This document shows, in pieces, positions 1 to 8,656 of a stretch of 64,000 nucleotides of DNA. The DNA is from a bacterium (GTDB lineage Bacteria > Patescibacteria > Paceibacteria > UBA9973 > UBA6065). Location of the stretch: NCBI GenBank assembly GCA_030680695.1, contig JAUXUT010000149.1, positions 372,001 to 436,000 of the forward strand, written 5' to 3'. Position numbers and translations under genes: made by a program. Each line of letters starts with the position of its first letter. Position 1 is the stretch's first letter. The notes beneath the pieces are model-generated. The model ran no database searches, had not been told where the DNA came from, and was given only the letters and a program-made list of their open reading frames with translations.

Positions 1-478
1 TTGTCTCGAAGGTCTTGCCTTCCATGACACGCACAGCTTGTTGGACTTGAGACTCGGGTATACCTTGGCGATGAAGACCAGTATCGAACTTCACATGGAT
101 TTTTAAACGCCTGAACAGCTTTGCCTTGGCAAGAGCACGTAGACTGTCGAGGGACGAGATGGTGAGAGATACTCCTTTTTTTGCCGCAGTCTCGTAAAGT
201 TCAGGCATGGTGAAGCCTAGGACTAGTACTGGTGACTTAATGCCGGAAGTGCGCAATTCCAAAGCTTCAGCGAGCTCGTCTACCGCGATCCAGTCTGCCC
301 CGCCTTTTAATGCGGCCTTGGCACATTCAACCATGCCATGGCCATAAGCATTGGATTTAACCACAGCCATCATAGCTGCCCTACCAGATAGAGCAGATTT
401 AAGTACCGCAGTGTTGCGCGCGATTGCGCCAAGATTGACCTCAAGCCATGTACGGTACGACTGAGACTTAATCTTCAT
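1..478 (-). CDS. alr: Alanine racemase, N-terminal part (runs off the window)
   Basis: Only the first ~159 codons are present; the 3' end lies beyond the window edge. The PLP-binding signature AVVKSNAYGHG is near residues 42-52, with the lysine that forms the Schiff base, and it is followed by the GADWIAVDELAEALELR segment typical of the alanine racemase TIM barrel. The enzyme makes D-alanine for peptidoglycan in the cytoplasm. The start is the ATG at 476-478, only 9 nt after the 3' end of the co-directional tRNA-Tyr, with no ribosome binding site between them. The gene is therefore probably transcribed together with the tRNA, and 3' processing of the tRNA would leave an almost leaderless message. 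The family assignment is firm; the co-transcription is inferred. Confidence 0.93.
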   Translation of the reverse strand, partial: MKIKSQSYRTWLEVNLGAIARNTAVLKSALSGRAAMMAVVKSNAYGHGMVECAKAALKGGADWIAVDELAEALELRTSGIKSPVLVLGFTMPELYETAAKKGVSLTISSLDSLRALAKAKLFRRLKIHVKFDTGLHRQGIPESQVQQAVRVMEGKTFET

Positions 479-487
479 AATATTTTG

Positions 488-570
488 TGCGCCGAGAGGG
501 ACTCGAACCCCCGATGCCCAGTGGGCGGGAGATTTACAGTCTCCTGGAATAGCCGCTATCCGATCGGCGC
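488..570 (-). tRNA. tRNA-Tyr (anticodon GUA)
   Basis: On the minus strand the acceptor stem GCGCCGA/TCGGCGC closes a cloverleaf with anticodon loop CTGTAAA (GUA), a long class II variable arm as expected for bacterial tRNA-Tyr, and a T arm with GTTCGAG. The discriminator is A and no CCA is encoded. A possible -10 (TAGTAT) lies at 588-583 upstream. The alr start codon follows after 9 nt. Confidence 0.95.
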
Positions 571-618
571 ATATGCTGGCAAATACTACTCTATCAGATT
601 TCACCAGTGAGGCAAATG

Positions 619-642
619 AAAAGCCGCCACGTGGCGGCTTTT
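619..642 (-). terminator. Intrinsic terminator after clpB (symmetrical)
   Basis: GCCGCCAC/GTGGCGGC forms an 8-bp stem flanked by AAAA and TTTT on both sides, so it can work on either strand. It lies 16 nt past the clpB stop. An outer TCACCAG/CTGGTGA pair (601-607/644-650) can extend the structure. Confidence 0.85.
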
Positions 643-657
643 CCTGGTGACGTCGGA

Positions 658-3345
658 CTATACCGCCTTCTCACGCACGACTTCTTCCTCGCCGTCTAGT
701 TCTTTGAGCTGTACCGGTCTCCTGCCCTTCTTCACGTCAAATGTGAAGTGCTCGCCCTTCATACCGACAGATATTGATCCGCCCTTGCCTACACCCTGAG
801 ATATCATGAAGCTCGCGATCTGGGTGAGAATCTTTTCCTGAATGAGACGCTTCAACGGGCGCGCACCGAACTTTGGATCATATCCTTCTTTTGCGAGATA
901 TTCGCTGACGGCCGGTGACACGTCGAGTTTGATTTCCTTGTCTGCAAGGCGCTTCACCACGATTTCTATCTGGATTTTTACAATCTCTTTAATAGCTTCC
1001 GGTGAAAGGACATCGAAGAGAATAATCGAATCAAGACGGTTCAAGAATTCTGGCCTGAAGTAGTCCTTGAGGCTGTCCATAACCTTTGCCTTCACGTCTT
1101 CGTATTTTCTTTGTTCCGACAAATCAGACGAGAAGCCGATTCGTTCCATCTTGTCTATGTACTGCGCACCGATGTTTGAAGTGAGAATAATGACAGTATT
1201 TTTGAAGTTTACAGTGCGACCTTTGGTGTCGGTGAGACGACCATTGTCGAGCACCTGCAGAAGTATGTTGAACACCTCTGGATGGGCTTTCTCGATTTCG
1301 TCGAATAGAATGACAGAATAAGGGCGATGACGGACCATTTCTGTAAGAGAGCCGCCCTCCTCGTATCCAACATATCCTGGAGGCGCACCGATGAGTTTAG
1401 ACGTCGAATGTTTATCCATGAACTCTGACATGTCTACACGAATGAGGGACTTTTCATCGTTGAACATGAATTCGGCCAATGCCTTGGTGAGTTCGGTCTT
1501 ACCGACGCCGGTTGGACCAAGGAAAAGGAATGAGCCAATAGGCCTGTTTGGGTCGGCGATGCCTGCACGGGCGCGACGGATGGTGTCTGCTATTGACTTC
1601 ACTGCCTCGCGCTGGCCGACAACTCGACGATCAATTTCGCTTTCCATGCGCATGAGCTTCTGAACCTCTTCTTCAAGCATCCTTGAAACCGGTATGCCGG
1701 TCCATTTTGAAACAACGATCGCGATATCTTCTTCGGTGATCTCTTCTTTGAGTATGCGACGAGATGTCTGATTTTTCTTGAGTTTCTTTTGCTTGGCATC
1801 GAGTTCTTTCTCGAGGAGAGGAATCTTGCCGTATCTGATTTCGGCGGCCTTGGCGAGGTCGGCCTTAAGCTCTGCGGCTTCGGCTTCCAGGCGCAATTGC
1901 TCAAGGTCTTTCTTGTTCGACTTGATGCCTGTTATTAACTCTTTCTCGTTCTTCCATTTAAGTTCGAGCTCTTGGGTTGATTCCTTGAGATCAGCTATGT
2001 CTTTTTCTATGGCCTTAACGCGAGCTTTTGGCGCCTTTTCTGTCTCTTTTTTAAGGGCTTCGCGTTCAATTTCAAGACGCATGATTTTCCTGTGCGTTTC
2101 TTCGAGAAGAGGCGGCTTTGATTCGAGCGAAATCTTCAGGGACGATGCTGCCTCGTCGATAAGATCCACAGTTTTGTCTGGAAGGAATCGGTCTGATATA
2201 TATCGGGATGAAAGGTTTACCGCCGCGACAATAGCGTCATCTGTGATGCGCACACCATGGTACACCTCGTACTTTTCCTTGAGGCCACGAAGTATTGCAA
2301 TGGCATCTTCGATAGAAGGCTCGGTGACGTGCACTGGTTGGAATCGTCGGGTAAGTGCCGGGTCTTTCTCGATATGCTTTTGGTATTCCTTGAGTGTCGT
2401 CGCGCCTATTGCACGGAGTTCGCCACGAGCAAGCGATGGTTTGAGCATGTTCGACGCATCCATCGATCCTTCAGCAGCGCCAGCACCGACGATTGTATGT
2501 ATCTCGTCTATGAAAAGAATTATGCGGCCTTCCGAACGCTCGATTTCCTTCATTATGTTCTTGAGGCGCTCTTCGAATTCACCACGGTACTTCGTGCCGG
2601 CAACGAGCTGGCCCAAGTCGAGCAACATGAGTTCCTTATCCTTGAGCGATTCAGGTACGTCGCCCTGAGCCATGCGTAATGCGAGACCTTCAACGATGGC
2701 GGTCTTGCCCACACCTGCTTCACCGATGAGCATTGGGTTATTTTTGGTACGGCGCGAAAGAATCTGGATGATGCGGCTGATTTCTTTGTCGCGTCCAATG
2801 ACGGGATCTAGTTTGTTCTCGGCAGCCATCTTGGTGAGGCTCTTGGTGTATTTGGCGAGGGCGCGAGGCTTCTTCGGAGCATGAGGTTCTGAAGTTTTTG
2901 CGGTTTTGAGGTCTTCGAGAACGTTCACAACCGCCGGGCGACCGATTTTGAAACGTGCGAGGAGTTCTTGTGCTGGTCCAGGTATATCAAGAAGGGCGAT
3001 GAATAGATGTTCGGTTGATATGAACTCGTCCTTGAGTTCGGCTGCGATTTTAGCGGAGCTTTCAAGCGCCTGGGCTAGTTCAGGTGTTAGATATATCTGA
3101 TACGACTGGGAAAGCGTGGCACCAGCACCTGTGCCTTCAAGGGACTCGGCGATGGAGTCAGAGAGCAATATAAGATCTACCTCGAGCTTCTCGAGTATGG
3201 CGTTGACCATGCTCTCTTCCTGAAGGATAAGAGCCGACAATAGATGAAGTGGATTGACGTGGTTCTGGCCACGCTCAATAGCGAGCTCATGAGCTCGTCT
3301 GATGGCTTCTTTTGCTTTGGTTGTGAAATGATTAAGGGGTGGCAT
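658..3345 (-). CDS. clpB: ClpB disaggregase (Hsp100 AAA+ ATPase)
   Basis: ATP-driven protein disaggregase that acts with DnaK to rescue aggregated proteins. The 895 residues show the full ClpB plan: paired Clp N-terminal repeats (about 1-145), first AAA+ module with Walker A GEAGVGKT (about 208-215) and the ILFIDEIHT Walker B, a long charged coiled-coil middle domain (about 410-540) that separates ClpB from ClpA, and a second AAA+ module with GPTGVGKT (610-617), VILFDEIEKAHPEV and the C-terminal D2-small domain with GARPLKR. The length is slightly above the usual 860. Its start overlaps the preceding gene by 14 nt, so the two are probably translationally coupled in a proteostasis operon with the degenerate protease-like gene and the cysteine desulfurase. 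Confidence 0.97.
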   Translation of the reverse strand: MPPLNHFTTKAKEAIRRAHELAIERGQNHVNPLHLLSALILQEESMVNAILEKLEVDLILLSDSIAESLEGTGAGATLSQSYQIYLTPELAQALESSAKIAAELKDEFISTEHLFIALLDIPGPAQELLARFKIGRPAVVNVLEDLKTAKTSEPHAPKKPRALAKYTKSLTKMAAENKLDPVIGRDKEISRIIQILSRRTKNNPMLIGEAGVGKTAIVEGLALRMAQGDVPESLKDKELMLLDLGQLVAGTKYRGEFEERLKNIMKEIERSEGRIILFIDEIHTIVGAGAAEGSMDASNMLKPSLARGELRAIGATTLKEYQKHIEKDPALTRRFQPVHVTEPSIEDAIAILRGLKEKYEVYHGVRITDDAIVAAVNLSSRYISDRFLPDKTVDLIDEAASSLKISLESKPPLLEETHRKIMRLEIEREALKKETEKAPKARVKAIEKDIADLKESTQELELKWKNEKELITGIKSNKKDLEQLRLEAEAAELKADLAKAAEIRYGKIPLLEKELDAKQKKLKKNQTSRRILKEEITEEDIAIVVSKWTGIPVSRMLEEEVQKLMRMESEIDRRVVGQREAVKSIADTIRRARAGIADPNRPIGSFLFLGPTGVGKTELTKALAEFMFNDEKSLIRVDMSEFMDKHSTSKLIGAPPGYVGYEEGGSLTEMVRHRPYSVILFDEIEKAHPEVFNILLQVLDNGRLTDTKGRTVNFKNTVIILTSNIGAQYIDKMERIGFSSDLSEQRKYEDVKAKVMDSLKDYFRPEFLNRLDSIILFDVLSPEAIKEIVKIQIEIVVKRLADKEIKLDVSPAVSEYLAKEGYDPKFGARPLKRLIQEKILTQIASFMISQGVGKGGSISVGMKGEHFTFDVKKGRRPVQLKELDGEEEVVREKAV

Positions 3346-4093
3346 ATGGTTTTATGATATCCGAAGCTATGAAGGAATTAGGTGGAGATGAGGCATTTTT
3401 CATACCAATCACCTCGCCTAAGAGATTAACAAGTATGGCGTGGGTGTCAAAAGCCGCATCGCGCACCGATGCCTCGATATATGAGCTGTTTTTGGAAGAA
3501 ACTATACCTGTAGCGACGCGAGGCGTTGCTCCCCCACCAATCGCGACGACTGCCTGACCGAGGCTAGCATCGGCGGAATCGGCGAACCGCACGGCACTGT
3601 AAACGCGGGCGTCAAAACGACTTTCAGATTGTTCAGCCGATAAAATAGTGACGCCCGCGTTCGAGTCGTATGACACTGGAAAAAGCGGTACGGAATTTCC
3701 GCCATCGAGTCTTGCCACAAGTGGACCGCCGCTGTTTAGGCCGAGGCGGGCAATGACGCGGCCGGAGGAATTAGCGATGACGCCGAGGCCGACGAACTCT
3801 TCTGTAGATCCCGGCCTTGTTGCAAAAATCCTGACGATGCCTTTGGACGCTATTGCTATTGCTTTGACTACCGCCTCGTCGTCGCGAACAACTATGGTTT
3901 CCTTGGTTGCAGGCGAGTCATCGGACGAGACTCGTTCAATGGTCCTTTCGACCACGCGATTAATCGTCTGTGTGACCGGTGTGCCTGCGCCCTGTTCCAT
4001 AAGAGACACTGTGACAATGCCTGTCGCTATCGAGGACACGAAGCTCACAAGGAGGGCGAGGAGGATGATCTGTTGTTTGTTGAGCTGCTCCAT
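3332..4093 (-). CDS. Membrane-anchored, degenerate trypsin/HtrA-like protein
   Basis: 253 residues with one N-terminal membrane segment (about 10-32) and an exported beta-rich domain resembling the HtrA/DegP chymotrypsin fold: a GIVRIFATR strand, a GLGVIANSSGRVI segment and a C-terminal LVNLLGEVIGM that matches the region after the catalytic serine in true proteases. The catalytic GNSGGPL motif is absent (the equivalent stretch reads FDTHAIL) and no TAxHV histidine motif is seen, so it is probably a pseudoprotease. It lies between cysteine desulfurase and clpB with tight spacing, suggesting a quality-control role at the envelope. The fold is inferred from motifs only; the function is unknown. 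Confidence 0.6.
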   Translation of the reverse strand: MEQLNKQQIILLALLVSFVSSIATGIVTVSLMEQGAGTPVTQTINRVVERTIERVSSDDSPATKETIVVRDDEAVVKAIAIASKGIVRIFATRPGSTEEFVGLGVIANSSGRVIARLGLNSGGPLVARLDGGNSVPLFPVSYDSNAGVTILSAEQSESRFDARVYSAVRFADSADASLGQAVVAIGGGATPRVATGIVSSKNSSYIEASVRDAAFDTHAILVNLLGEVIGMKNASSPPNSFIASDIIKPYATP

Positions 4094-4107
4094 ATAGATG
4101 AATGATA

Positions 4108-5343
4108 CTACGGATTCTGTGCGAGCATCTCGAGAGCATCGGCTATCCTGTCCACATCCCGCTCATCGATGTCAGGGTCTAGAGTGAACCTCAAAGTGTT
4201 TCTAGACCGCCAACCCTTGCCCTTCAACATAGCGGCAACGACATAAGAATCCTCCTCGCCTTTGAGGCATGAACTCTTGGTCGAGCAAGCGATGCCCATC
4301 TCGTCGAGCTTGATTACAGCAAATTCAGGATCGGATATGTTTGGAAGCGACACGTTTAAATTATTTGGAAGACGGCGTTCGAGCGTGCCATTGATAGCAG
4401 CATCTGGTATGCGGCGCTCGATATGGGTGACGAGACGATTGCGCATCGCTTTCGCTTTCACGACGCGCGCGTCGCGCCCTTTGTGGGCGAGCTCAAAAGC
4501 CTTGGTAAAACCTGCGATGAGTTCAAGGCTTTCAGTCGTGGCGCGCATGCCGCGTTCCTGTCCCCCGCCGAGGATTAGCGGTGCGCATTCAATACCTCGG
4601 CGTAAGACAAGCGCGCCGACGCCTTTCGGACCCTGCATTTTATGCCCATCCAGTGTCATGGCGTCGGCGCGCATACCTTCCATATCACATGACATCCACA
4701 ACGGCGTCTGGCAAGCATCGACGTGGAATATCGGGTAATCGCTTTCCCTCTCTGCTTTGAGCTTGCGCAGACCGGCACCAATGCGCGACACCTGTTGTAC
4801 TGTACCGATTTCGTTGTTTGCGAGCATACACGTGACAAGCACAGTGTTCGGGCGTACAGCGGCAAGGATGTCTTCGGCGCGGACCACACCATCCTGGCCG
4901 GGGTCGACGAAGGTGATTTTGGCGCCGAGCGAAGCGAGGCGCCTTAATGGTTCGAGCACTGACGAGTGCTCGATCGATGTTGAAACTAAATGCAAATCAT
5001 TTGCATTTGCACCAGCGGCCATACAGGCATCGGTAATGCCACGAATGACAGTATTATTCGCCTCGGTGCCTCCAGATGTGAAATAAACTTCGTCCGGCCT
5101 TGCAGAAACGATATGTGCACAAGAGGTACGGAACGACTCGAGTATTCGTTTTGCCTCGACACCCTCTCGATACAAAGATGATGGATTCGCGGCAGTGCGA
5201 CGAACCGAAGCCATCGCATCTTTCACTTCAGGATGCATCGGTGCGGTAGCCGCCCAGTCTGCATAGATACGCCGAGCCGCTCCGAGAAGCGATAAGCGTG
5301 CCGGACCAGAAAAACTCGATACAAGGTTAGAGAAGAAGGACAT
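4108..5343 (-). CDS. Cysteine desulfurase (NifS/IscS family, aminotransferase class V)
   Basis: PLP enzyme that removes sulfur from cysteine as an enzyme-bound persulfide for Fe-S clusters or tRNA thiolation. Visible signatures are YADWAATAPMHP near residue 27, SGGTEANNTVIRG (about 90-102), the cofactor lysine K235 in LDGHKMQGPKG, the GGGQERGMRATTE motif and the mobile-loop cysteine in STKSSCLKGEED near residue 357. The 411-residue length is normal. No IscU or ferredoxin partner lies next to it. The start has a -10 hexamer TATCAT ending 6 nt upstream with a -35 TTGTTT at 17-bp spacing and no ribosome binding site, so the message is predicted to be leaderless. It heads the operon with the protease-like gene and clpB. 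Which NifS subfamily it belongs to was not resolved. Confidence 0.93.
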   Translation of the reverse strand: MSFFSNLVSSFSGPARLSLLGAARRIYADWAATAPMHPEVKDAMASVRRTAANPSSLYREGVEAKRILESFRTSCAHIVSARPDEVYFTSGGTEANNTVIRGITDACMAAGANANDLHLVSTSIEHSSVLEPLRRLASLGAKITFVDPGQDGVVRAEDILAAVRPNTVLVTCMLANNEIGTVQQVSRIGAGLRKLKAERESDYPIFHVDACQTPLWMSCDMEGMRADAMTLDGHKMQGPKGVGALVLRRGIECAPLILGGGQERGMRATTESLELIAGFTKAFELAHKGRDARVVKAKAMRNRLVTHIERRIPDAAINGTLERRLPNNLNVSLPNISDPEFAVIKLDEMGIACSTKSSCLKGEEDSYVVAAMLKGKGWRSRNTLRFTLDPDIDERDVDRIADALEMLAQNP

Positions 5344-5349
5344 GCGAAC

Positions 5350-5378
5350 ATGATACGAGGCGCGCGACTAAAAAACAA
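5350..5378 (-). promoter_or_regulatory. Promoter of the desulfurase operon (leaderless type)
   Basis: Minus strand TTGTTT (5378-5373), 17-bp spacer, TATCAT (5355-5350), then 6 nt to the ATG at 5343, which would make the A of the start codon +1. Confidence 0.6.
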
Positions 5379-5396
5379 ATAAAAAGCTGATAAACA

Positions 5397-5425
5397 TTGC
5401 TTCAAGCCGCTTTTTCGGCTAGTAT
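5397..5425 (+). promoter_or_regulatory. Promoter of the DUF4446 gene (leaderless type)
   Basis: TTGCTT (5397-5402), 17-bp spacer, TAGTAT (5420-5425), then 7 nt to the ATG at 5433. It is divergent from the desulfurase promoter, the two -35 boxes being about 18 bp apart. Confidence 0.6.
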
Positions 5426-5432
5426 AAACCGC

Positions 5433-5903
5433 ATGACGATCTCTCCTGACATGCTGATTGGTATCCTCATAGGCCTCGTCGCTATCGTCGCGTTGGGGCT
5501 TATCCGCCTTGAAGTGAAGCTCCGCAGGCTCTGCCGCGGCGCACAGGGCAAAGACCTTGAGGCAAGCATGAACAAGATGCATGACGGCATCGAATCGTTG
5601 CAGAAATTCGAGACGGAATCGAAGTCATATTTCAAGAACGTTGAACGTCGCTTGCGAAGATCCGCCCAGGCCGTAGACGTCGTCAAATTCAACGCCTTCA
5701 AAGGTGACGGCCTGGGCGGAAACCAGTCCTTCGCCGCCGCCATCCTCGACGAGGACGGCAACGGCGCCGTCATATCGAGCCTCTACTCCCGTGACCGTGT
5801 TTCTGTATTCTCGAAACCGATAAAACGGTTTGCCGGCGAGATTGAACTTTCCCAGGAAGAAACCGACGCTGTGTCCCGCGCCAAGGCCAAACTGTCTGCA
5901 TAA
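5433..5903 (+). CDS. DUF4446 family membrane protein
   Basis: 156 residues with an N-terminal membrane helix (about 7-24), a short charged region and a C-terminal domain matching the DUF4446 family: DVVKFNAFKGDGLGGNQSFA, ALLD-like AAILDEDGNGAVIS, and SLYSRDRVSVFSKPI. Members occur in Firmicutes and CPR bacteria and have no established function. The start was set at 5433 rather than an upstream in-frame codon because the membrane segment begins directly after it and a -10 box ends 7 nt before it. It precedes infB and rbfA on the same strand, but infB seems to have its own weak -10 (TATACG). Confidence 0.75.
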   Translation: MTISPDMLIGILIGLVAIVALGLIRLEVKLRRLCRGAQGKDLEASMNKMHDGIESLQKFETESKSYFKNVERRLRRSAQAVDVVKFNAFKGDGLGGNQSFAAAILDEDGNGAVISSLYSRDRVSVFSKPIKRFAGEIELSQEETDAVSRAKAKLSA

Positions 5904-5952
5904 CGACGAGAAATGAACCGACACCCACACCAGAATCTATACGTACACCAAC

Positions 5953-7509
5953 ATGGCAAAGAAAACCGCACAACAGAATACGACTGTAAAACCAACCGCT
6001 TCGGAAAAGCGTCCACCTGTCGTGGCTGTGATGGGTCATATCGACCACGGTAAATCGACACTTCTCGACTACATCCGAAAATCTAACGTCGTAGACACCG
6101 AAGCTGGCGGAATCACTCAACGCATCAGCGCCTACGAAGTAACCCGGAAATCAAAAAGCGGCACAGAAGAACGTGTCACATTCATCGACACCCCGGGACA
6201 CGCTGCCTTTTCTGGTATGCGTGAACGAGGCGCAACCACTGCTGACATATGCATACTCGTCGTTTCATCAGAAGACGGCGTCAAACCTCAAACCGTCGAG
6301 GCTTACAAACAAATTAAAACCGCGGGTGTACCGTTCATCGTCGCTATCACCAAAATAGACAAGCCGACCGCGAACGTCGAACGTGCAAAGATTTCGCTCG
6401 CCGAGAATGAAATATACCTAGAAGGCTACGGTGGCGATATCTCATACGTACCTGTATCTGCTAAATCAGGCGATGGTATCGACGATCTCCTCGAACTCAT
6501 ACTCCTTACCGCAGAAGTCGCGGAATTCAAGGGCGACCGCAATGCCCTCGCATCGGGCTCGATCATCGAAGCTCATCGCGATCCAAAGAAAGGCATCAGC
6601 GCGACACTTATTGTAAAAGACGGTTCTCTCGGTACTGGCCAGTTCGTTGCGTGCGGAAGCGCTTGGTCCCCTACCCGCATGCTTGAAGATTTCGCTGGTA
6701 AAAAAATCGTCACAGTATCTTTCTCATCCCCACTACGCGTCATCGGCTGGAACGAGGCTCCACAGGTCGGCGGACAGTTCGTCACGTTCGCATCGAAATC
6801 TGACCTGGAAGACCATCTTGAAACCATACGCGAGTCCAAACTCCGTCCCGTAAACAATCCTGGTGCACCAATCGCCGCGCCCAAGGTGCCAGAAGAGTCA
6901 GACAAGGCCTCGCTCCCGCTCATCATCAAAGCCGACGTCCTTGGCTCGGCCGAAGCTATCGAAAAAGAACTCTCGAAACTCGGTAACGAACGTATCGCAC
7001 CAAAAATCATCCTCGCATCGATAGGAGACATAACCGAATCAGACATCAAAGTTGCAGGCGGTGGCACAGACACCGTAGTACTCGGCTTCAACGTTCGTAT
7101 GGATAGCCAGGCCAAGGCCATGGTCGAACGCCTCGGAATCTCGTACCAATCTTTCGACATCATCTACAAGCTTATCGAATGGGTCGACGAGCTCATCAAA
7201 CAGCGCACCCCGAAAGTCGCAGCCGAAGAAATTGTCGGTAAGGCAAAGATACTCAAGTACTTCAGCGCCATGAAAGACAAACAAATCGTAGGAGGCAAGG
7301 TCATAGACCGAGAAATCGGCCTCGGCCATATCGTGAAAATCGTCCGCCGCGAAACCACCATCGGTCAGGGCGTCATCCGCGAGCTCCAACAGGCCAAAGT
7401 CAAGACATCGACGGTGAAAGAAGGCTTTGAATTCGGCGCCATGATCGATTCCAAGATCGAGCTCGCCCCAGGCGACGTACTCGAAGATTTCGTGGTCGTG
7501 GAAAAATAA
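5953..7509 (+). CDS. infB: Translation initiation factor IF-2, short form
   Basis: GTPase that places initiator tRNA on the 30S subunit and promotes subunit joining. G1 is GHIDHGKST (residues 28-36), followed by the switch I region EAGGITQRISAYEV, G3 DTPGH and G4 TKID, then two beta-barrel domains and the C-terminal fMet-tRNA-binding domain. At 518 residues it lacks nearly all of the N-terminal extension found in E. coli IF-2 (890 residues), leaving only about 20 residues before the G domain; this is common in reduced genomes. It is followed after 22 nt by rbfA, a pairing typical of the nusA-infB-rbfA cluster, of which the upstream members are missing here. Confidence 0.97.
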   Translation: MAKKTAQQNTTVKPTASEKRPPVVAVMGHIDHGKSTLLDYIRKSNVVDTEAGGITQRISAYEVTRKSKSGTEERVTFIDTPGHAAFSGMRERGATTADICILVVSSEDGVKPQTVEAYKQIKTAGVPFIVAITKIDKPTANVERAKISLAENEIYLEGYGGDISYVPVSAKSGDGIDDLLELILLTAEVAEFKGDRNALASGSIIEAHRDPKKGISATLIVKDGSLGTGQFVACGSAWSPTRMLEDFAGKKIVTVSFSSPLRVIGWNEAPQVGGQFVTFASKSDLEDHLETIRESKLRPVNNPGAPIAAPKVPEESDKASLPLIIKADVLGSAEAIEKELSKLGNERIAPKIILASIGDITESDIKVAGGGTDTVVLGFNVRMDSQAKAMVERLGISYQSFDIIYKLIEWVDELIKQRTPKVAAEEIVGKAKILKYFSAMKDKQIVGGKVIDREIGLGHIVKIVRRETTIGQGVIRELQQAKVKTSTVKEGFEFGAMIDSKIELAPGDVLEDFVVVEK

Positions 7510-7531
7510 TCGATAATATAAACCTAACGAC

Positions 7532-7855
7532 ATGGCATTCAGCAAAACACGATTCGAGGAACTAATTCGCGAGCTCGCCTCGAAATTCCTATCTATGGAA
7601 TCGAACAGGACTTCCCTCATCACGGTGACGCGTGTCGAATCAGACCCAAAGGGATCTGTAGCAAACATATACTTCACCGTGTTCCCCGACACCCAACAGA
7701 ACGCGGCGCTTGATTTTGTAAAGCGTCAGAGGAGCGAATTTCGTGCATTCCTCAAGAATAACGCCCGTCTCATGCGCATTCCACACGTAGATTTCCATAT
7801 CGATGCTGGTGAACGCAGCCGTCAAAAAATTGACGGGCTCATGGGAGGGCTTTAG
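7532..7855 (+). CDS. rbfA: Ribosome-binding factor A
   Basis: 107 residues, close to the usual size, with the KH-like RbfA pattern: an N-terminal helix with the LIRELASKFL region, the SLITVTRVESDPKGSVANIYFTV-type central strands (here split around the conserved alternating hydrophobics), an RSEFRAFL helix and the closing PHVDFHIDAG strand. RbfA matures the 5' end of 16S rRNA in the 30S subunit. Its position directly after infB supports the call. The downstream neighbour is a homing-endonuclease-like gene that begins inside a hairpin. Confidence 0.88.
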   Translation: MAFSKTRFEELIRELASKFLSMESNRTSLITVTRVESDPKGSVANIYFTVFPDTQQNAALDFVKRQRSEFRAFLKNNARLMRIPHVDFHIDAGERSRQKIDGLMGGL

Positions 7856-7887
7856 GATTATTTTATCTGCCCCGCATTCCACCTTTC

Positions 7888-7918
7888 TTCCCATCGTCCT
7901 AAAATTGGACGATGGGAA
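7888..7918 (+). promoter_or_regulatory. 12-bp hairpin covering the start codon of the LAGLIDADG gene
   Basis: TTCCCATCGTCC (7888-7899) pairs perfectly with GGACGATGGGAA (7907-7918) around a 7-nt loop. The ATG at 7912-7914 lies in the 3' arm, so the folded RNA would hide the start codon. There is no U-run on either strand, so it is unlikely to be an ordinary terminator for rbfA. Confidence 0.6.
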
Positions 7919-8589
7919 TACGACATACAGTAAACGAAGTCTTCTTTAGAGATTGGAACCCGAGGATGGCCTACACACTCGGTTACATATTCGCCGACGG
8001 ATGTCTTGAGTATTACCCACGATTCAGACAAAAATATGTATCGATAGCAAGTACAGACAAAGATACACTAGAAAGACTGAGAGACTGGATGGATTCAAAA
8101 CATAGGATATCATCGCGCAAATCACCGCATGCTAATGGTGCTCAAATATTTGTACTCCGAATCGGAAATGCGAGACTCTACGATTCACTTACGCTACGAG
8201 GACTTTATCCGAGAAAATCTCTGACCGTGCCTTTTCCCCAAGTACCAAAAGATATACTCCATCATTTTGTGAGAGGCTACTTCGATGGCGATGGCTGTGT
8301 CGCACTTGAAAAAGTGATAAGAAAATCAGGCGCCATACGTCCACGCAAGCTCAATGTCATATTCACCTCAGGAAGCGAGACCTTTCTTCATAACCTCGCT
8401 TTAGCTCTAGAGCGATTCTCCTGCGTTAAGCCGCAAAATATCATACGAGCGTGGACCGCATTCCAACTGCGGTATTCCACAACAGACAGCGAGGCACTGT
8501 TTCGCTTTATGTATTCGGATGCGACTGACGACGAGTATCTTAAAAGAAAACATGCTATATTCATTGAGCATTTTTCCTTGAAGTCCTAG
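7912..8589 (+). CDS. LAGLIDADG homing endonuclease, free-standing
   Basis: 225 residues with two LAGLIDADG-type motifs, LGYIFADGC (about 22-30) and FVRGYFDGDGCV (about 118-129), each carrying the acidic residue that binds the catalytic metal; a monomeric two-domain enzyme is therefore likely. Such enzymes cut long DNA sites and spread themselves by recombination. It is not inside an intein and no intron boundaries are visible; it sits between rbfA and a tRNA cluster. Its stop codon TAG (8587-8589) lies within the acceptor stem of tRNA-Cys, so its 3' end overlaps the tRNA by 7 nt. The start codon is buried in a hairpin, which may keep expression low. Confidence 0.85.
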   Translation: MGIRHTVNEVFFRDWNPRMAYTLGYIFADGCLEYYPRFRQKYVSIASTDKDTLERLRDWMDSKHRISSRKSPHANGAQIFVLRIGNARLYDSLTLRGLYPRKSLTVPFPQVPKDILHHFVRGYFDGDGCVALEKVIRKSGAIRPRKLNVIFTSGSETFLHNLALALERFSCVKPQNIIRAWTAFQLRYSTTDSEALFRFMYSDATDDEYLKRKHAIFIEHFSLKS

Positions 8590-8656
8590 TGGCGAAGCTG
8601 GTTAACGCGACGGTCTGCAAAACCGTTATTCGCCGGTTCGATCCCGGCCTAGGACT
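8583..8656 (+). tRNA. tRNA-Cys (anticodon GCA)
   Basis: Acceptor stem GTCCTAG/CTAGGAC, anticodon stem ACGGT/ACCGT with loop CTGCAAA (GCA), T loop TTCGATC. Discriminator U, as usual for tRNA-Cys; no CCA encoded. Its first 7 nt are also the last codons and stop of the LAGLIDADG gene. Confidence 0.95.

Noticed and set aside
1778..2668. Long open frame of 296 codons opposite clpB
   Set aside because: Ser/Arg-rich translation with no family signature; it is the antisense shadow of a strongly conserved gene.
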